A DNA stretch of 34,320 nt, from contig JAQUPZ010000018.1 of the NCBI GenBank assembly GCA_028716365.1, positions 1 through 34,320 of the forward strand, given 5' to 3'. This DNA comes from Kiritimatiellia bacterium (GTDB lineage: Bacteria > Verrucomicrobiota > Kiritimatiellia > UBA8416 > YA12-FULL-48-11). Positions 31,507-34,320 of this stretch are shown here, one piece after another (positions within the stretch are counted from its first letter, which is position 1; each line of letters begins with the position of its first letter). The notes below the pieces were generated by a model. That model did not search any database. It was given only the letters and a program-made list of their open reading frames with translations, and was not told the DNA's origin. Both the position numbers and the translations under genes were made by a program.

Positions 31507-34056
31507 TTATTCTCCGACGATTTCGTACCATCCTGGCCCCGATCCTGAAAAGGTCACACAATCGGGCCGTATGGCAGCCGGTTCCACGCGCAAACCATCC
31601 CCGCAAATCACCACCGGCCGTGCACGAAACAGCGGCGAGAATGTCAACCGTTCCCCTGCCGCAGCCCAGCCTGTGAGGCGACGTTCCATGCTCCTGTTGG
31701 CCCGCGAATCGTACACGAACACGCCGAGTACCTGAGCCGGCCCTTTCACAGCCTGAACGTGGAGTGTGTGTAAACCGTATCCCAACCCGCGGATCCCCTT
31801 GCGGTTTTCCATGTAAAAGACCTGCCCCATAGCATTAGTGAATGCTTGATTGGCCATCTGCTCAAGACGTTCTGAACCATCCACTGTAACACGCAGTATG
31901 CCGTTATCAGGGGCATCCACATATGCAATCGAAAGATCAGCACCCACGACATCTATATCGACAGTTTCGCCTGCTGACAGCCGGAGTTGATATTCACCAT
32001 ACGGCGCACCCCACTCCGATTTAAAAGGTTCTGTTTTTTTGAAACCCTTGTGCCAGAGCGTCGACTCAACACCGATACGGCGGCGTTCGGGACATATTTT
32101 GCAGTCCATTCCAGTTATATGCTTATCCGGTTCTCCTACTTCAACAATATGGCGGTCACCAAGTGATAAACGTCCAAATGAGCCACTGGCATTCCGGTTG
32201 TTGATGGATTTAAAAGAAGTTCCACGTCCGGCTTTGACTTTAACACCATCGATCAGAACAGAAACCGGATTTGTTGAACCAGCGACCCAGAAATTATACG
32301 CCGTGTCTTCAATAATGATCATGCGTCCATCACGAAATCGCGGACTTTTCGATTCGAAACGGACCATGTCCCCTTCCCATCCATAGCTATTCGGGTGAAT
32401 TCGCTCGGGCAATTGAACCTGGGCCTGACCTGTCTGGATGGGATCCCAGCATTCGAAAACCTGTTCGATCTGTTTAAACCAGAGATAATGCCCGGCCGCC
32501 TGCGGGTGGCCATCGGAAGGCACTAATGCATAACGATTACACCAGCGGGCAACATCGTCAAAGTTTTTACCCATATCAATGATGGCAATTTGATACCGCA
32601 ACGCCAGCGCCTGCAAATCACCGGGATTGGGCGTATATGAACCGCGGTTTTGAAACTGGCAGAACAGGAATTCCGTACCCGGATAATGTCGCTGGAACCA
32701 GCGGATGGCTCCCTCGAACACTGCGACTTCGTCAGGGGTATCAATCTTTTCATTGGCACCACTTCCAAAAATTACAAGATCAGGCCGCGGCCCTTCCGGA
32801 CGATTGAAAAGATCGGGATACAACTCCTGCCATGTCTTTTCAGTCTTGTGTCCATTTGTTTCTTCACCCGGCGGTATTGACAACGAGGCATATTCTGCAA
32901 ACGCCGAATGGGATTCCGCAATGCACGATCCATCTACGGCCATAAAGTTCAAAAGGAGTTTATTCACCGGCAGGTTGAACTTGCGCATGAGTTCGAGGCG
33001 CAACCGTCCGGCATAAGTCCAGAAATGACGCCATTGTCCCACATAACCATCCAGGTCCGGGCGTCCAACTTTCTCCGCCTCAAATTTCGTTTCTGAAAGC
33101 GGTTGTTTGAATGTAGACGAAGCCGGGTTTTCATCGTACAGATAACAAGGCGGATTCGCACTTCCACGATCAATACTGGATCCCATTAGAATGATATGAA
33201 CCGGAACACCTTTCCACAGTTTCTGAATAGTACGCGGAAGATTCCTGTAATGAGGTATCATCGACCGCATTGACAGAAGTTCAGTACAAGGGACCACGCC
33301 CTTAACCAGTGTCGGCGCATATACCCAGACATCACCTGACGTGCCGGTATTCAAGAACTCCACTTCAATACCGATAATATTGCGGTCGGCTGAATAGGAT
33401 TTATTGTCATCGTGAAAGCACCCATCGATTTTTACATTGGCAACTTCCAGCACCACCGGTCCGGTCTTATCCGACTGCGCCTCACGAATTCCTGCGGCCA
33501 CCAACTCGCCTCGGCTGTGTTTTGGGAATGTCCGCGAATCACTGAATTTGAATGTTTTGGGACTCCATTCCCCATCCTCGCTGTCCAACTTCATCAATTT
33601 GATTCGTGCCTTGAGCGTACCGGCCTGGGTTTGATGTCCAAAGACCTTCAGACTGACGATGTCCCCGTGCGCGAGACGAGATTCAGGAAGCGTGAAGAAC
33701 TGGTACAGACGTTTACCCGGCCGGATGGCGGTCAGATTGCCGGTCGAAAATGCAGGCCTTATTTGCGGGTCAACATGCGATTCTCGGACCACATGGACAT
33801 CATCCCCCGCATCCGCGTTCCAAAAAGCCACATAACCGGATTCGAAATCACCCGCCTTGCCGTCCCTGTGATTGAGAAATGTATGAAATTCAAATGTCGG
33901 GTTCTTGAGAAGATTAACCCTGTCAGTAAATCCATCCCCTGCGGCAAAACCCCATTGAGCGGCTAAAAAAAGCGCAGCAAACCAGACCATCACGGATGAC
34001 TTTACGAGCATTCTGCGATTTAAAATGGAAAAGAAAAGATCACGATATAAATCCAT
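31507..34056 (-). CDS. Exported SGNH/GDSL-type esterase-like protein
   Basis: This 849-residue protein has an AGGAGATTATTTT ribosome-binding pattern before the ATG and a long-n-region signal peptide ending near 'QWGFAAG'. Residues of about 25-265 are a beta-rich jelly-roll-like module ('LLKNPTFEFHTF'). An SGNH hydrolase domain follows. Block I is 'ILMGSSIDRG' with the likely Ser near 294, block III is 'VIFGSGANEK' with Asn near 435, and block V is 'SDGHPQAAGH' with the catalytic His. The Asp lies two rather than three residues before that His, a small departure from DxxH. The C-terminal 300 residues add beta domains. SGNH enzymes of this kind often remove acetyl or other ester groups from polysaccharides. 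It lies upstream of the glycoside hydrolase on the same strand. Confidence 0.75.
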   Translation of the reverse strand: MDLYRDLFFSILNRRMLVKSSVMVWFAALFLAAQWGFAAGDGFTDRVNLLKNPTFEFHTFLNHRDGKAGDFESGYVAFWNADAGDDVHVVRESHVDPQIRPAFSTGNLTAIRPGKRLYQFFTLPESRLAHGDIVSLKVFGHQTQAGTLKARIKLMKLDSEDGEWSPKTFKFSDSRTFPKHSRGELVAAGIREAQSDKTGPVVLEVANVKIDGCFHDDNKSYSADRNIIGIEVEFLNTGTSGDVWVYAPTLVKGVVPCTELLSMRSMIPHYRNLPRTIQKLWKGVPVHIILMGSSIDRGSANPPCYLYDENPASSTFKQPLSETKFEAEKVGRPDLDGYVGQWRHFWTYAGRLRLELMRKFNLPVNKLLLNFMAVDGSCIAESHSAFAEYASLSIPPGEETNGHKTEKTWQELYPDLFNRPEGPRPDLVIFGSGANEKIDTPDEVAVFEGAIRWFQRHYPGTEFLFCQFQNRGSYTPNPGDLQALALRYQIAIIDMGKNFDDVARWCNRYALVPSDGHPQAAGHYLWFKQIEQVFECWDPIQTGQAQVQLPERIHPNSYGWEGDMVRFESKSPRFRDGRMIIIEDTAYNFWVAGSTNPVSVLIDGVKVKAGRGTSFKSINNRNASGSFGRLSLGDRHIVEVGEPDKHITGMDCKICPERRRIGVESTLWHKGFKKTEPFKSEWGAPYGEYQLRLSAGETVDIDVVGADLSIAYVDAPDNGILRVTVDGSERLEQMANQAFTNAMGQVFYMENRKGIRGLGYGLHTLHVQAVKGPAQVLGVFVYDSRANRSMERRLTGWAAAGERLTFSPLFRARPVVICGDGLRVEPAAIRPDCVTFSGSGPGWYEIVGE

Positions 34057-34137
34057 AAAATAATCTCCTGTTGAGGAATTGAGCTTTATTATTCGTTAAC
34101 AGGCAGGATATTACCCAGCGTGATCAGATACCCGCAA

Positions 34138-34320
34138 TCAAATAAACACCTTCTCCTCTTCTCCATCTCTCCCTGTCCCCTTGTCTCCTCTTCGAAGCTC
34201 ATCCCTGAAATTCTCCTTCGAAATAACAGGTCGCCACTCTTCCCTATCATCGGCATAAAGTTCCATTTTGTCCGGGAAATTCAGATGCGGCTCCTTCCAT
34301 TCCTTCCATGGGAACTCCTG
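34138..34320 (-). CDS. C-terminal end of a gene cut by the right edge
   Basis: The minus strand is open from the window edge to a TGA at 34140-34138, giving about 60 residues. It begins 'QEFPWKEWKEPHLNFPDK', continues 'MELYADDREEWRPVI' and ends in a charged Arg/Asp/Gly/Glu tail encoded by a polypurine tract (about 34144-34195). The direction matches the esterase-like and glycoside hydrolase genes, so it may be another enzyme or regulator of the same cluster. The fragment is too short to assign a family. Confidence 0.45.
   Translation of the reverse strand, partial: QEFPWKEWKEPHLNFPDKMELYADDREEWRPVISKENFRDELRRGDKGTGRDGEEEKVFI

Overview
The window looks like part of a chromosome from the PVC superphylum, most plausibly a Kiritimatiellota- or Lentisphaerota-type bacterium. 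The reasons are secreted proteins with 'DSDADGLPDWWE'-type calcium-binding spacers, 'NIGQLKNV'-type repeats before them, very large Sec-exported Rhs/YD proteins, many lipoproteins and polysaccharide-active enzymes. This lineage is inferred from protein style; no rRNA or other marker gene is present. I saw no tRNA, rRNA or CRISPR array. Many genes share the ribosome-binding pattern GGAG(A)TTAT followed by ATG, which settles several starts.

Region 1 (1-16.0 kb, all on the minus strand) is a tightly spaced cluster that reads as one operon from about 16029 down to 147. In order it encodes a secreted protein with a beta-helix-like tail, a LamG/fibre protein, an RCC1-repeat protein and a 2512-residue Rhs protein. 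The Rhs protein has an N-terminal signal and a C-terminal DUF2235/Tle1-like lipase tip. A small lipoprotein (candidate immunity protein) overlaps it by ATGA. Next comes an orphan Rhs core fragment plus a second lipase-like tip, split by one in-frame TGA, and then a second lipoprotein (second candidate immunity protein). This is the architecture of a polymorphic toxin locus with a displaced tip cassette. At the extreme left edge a further minus-strand gene begins. Its five visible codons and its sequestered ribosome-binding site suggest an IS110-type transposase.

Region 2 (16.1-19.8 kb) has a small exported repeat protein, uronate isomerase (uxaC), and a divergent ATP-cone plus uridine-kinase-like P-loop kinase whose promoter sits almost on its GTG start.

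Region 3 (19.8-28.4 kb, minus strand) is a six-gene envelope cluster: a CsgG-like lipoprotein carrying six FN3 domains, a secreted protein of unknown function, a low-complexity glycine-zipper protein with a CxxC motif, a second CsgG/FlgT-like lipoprotein, a coiled-coil glycine-zipper protein, and an HEAGH lipoprotein. It may be an uncharacterised outer-membrane assembly or export system.

Region 4 (28.4-34.3 kb, minus strand) has a clan GH-A glycoside hydrolase with two carbohydrate-binding-like modules, an SGNH/GDSL esterase-like protein, and the C-terminal end of another gene at the right edge. With uxaC nearby this suggests breakdown of a uronate-containing polysaccharide. Imperfect palindromes lie between these genes.
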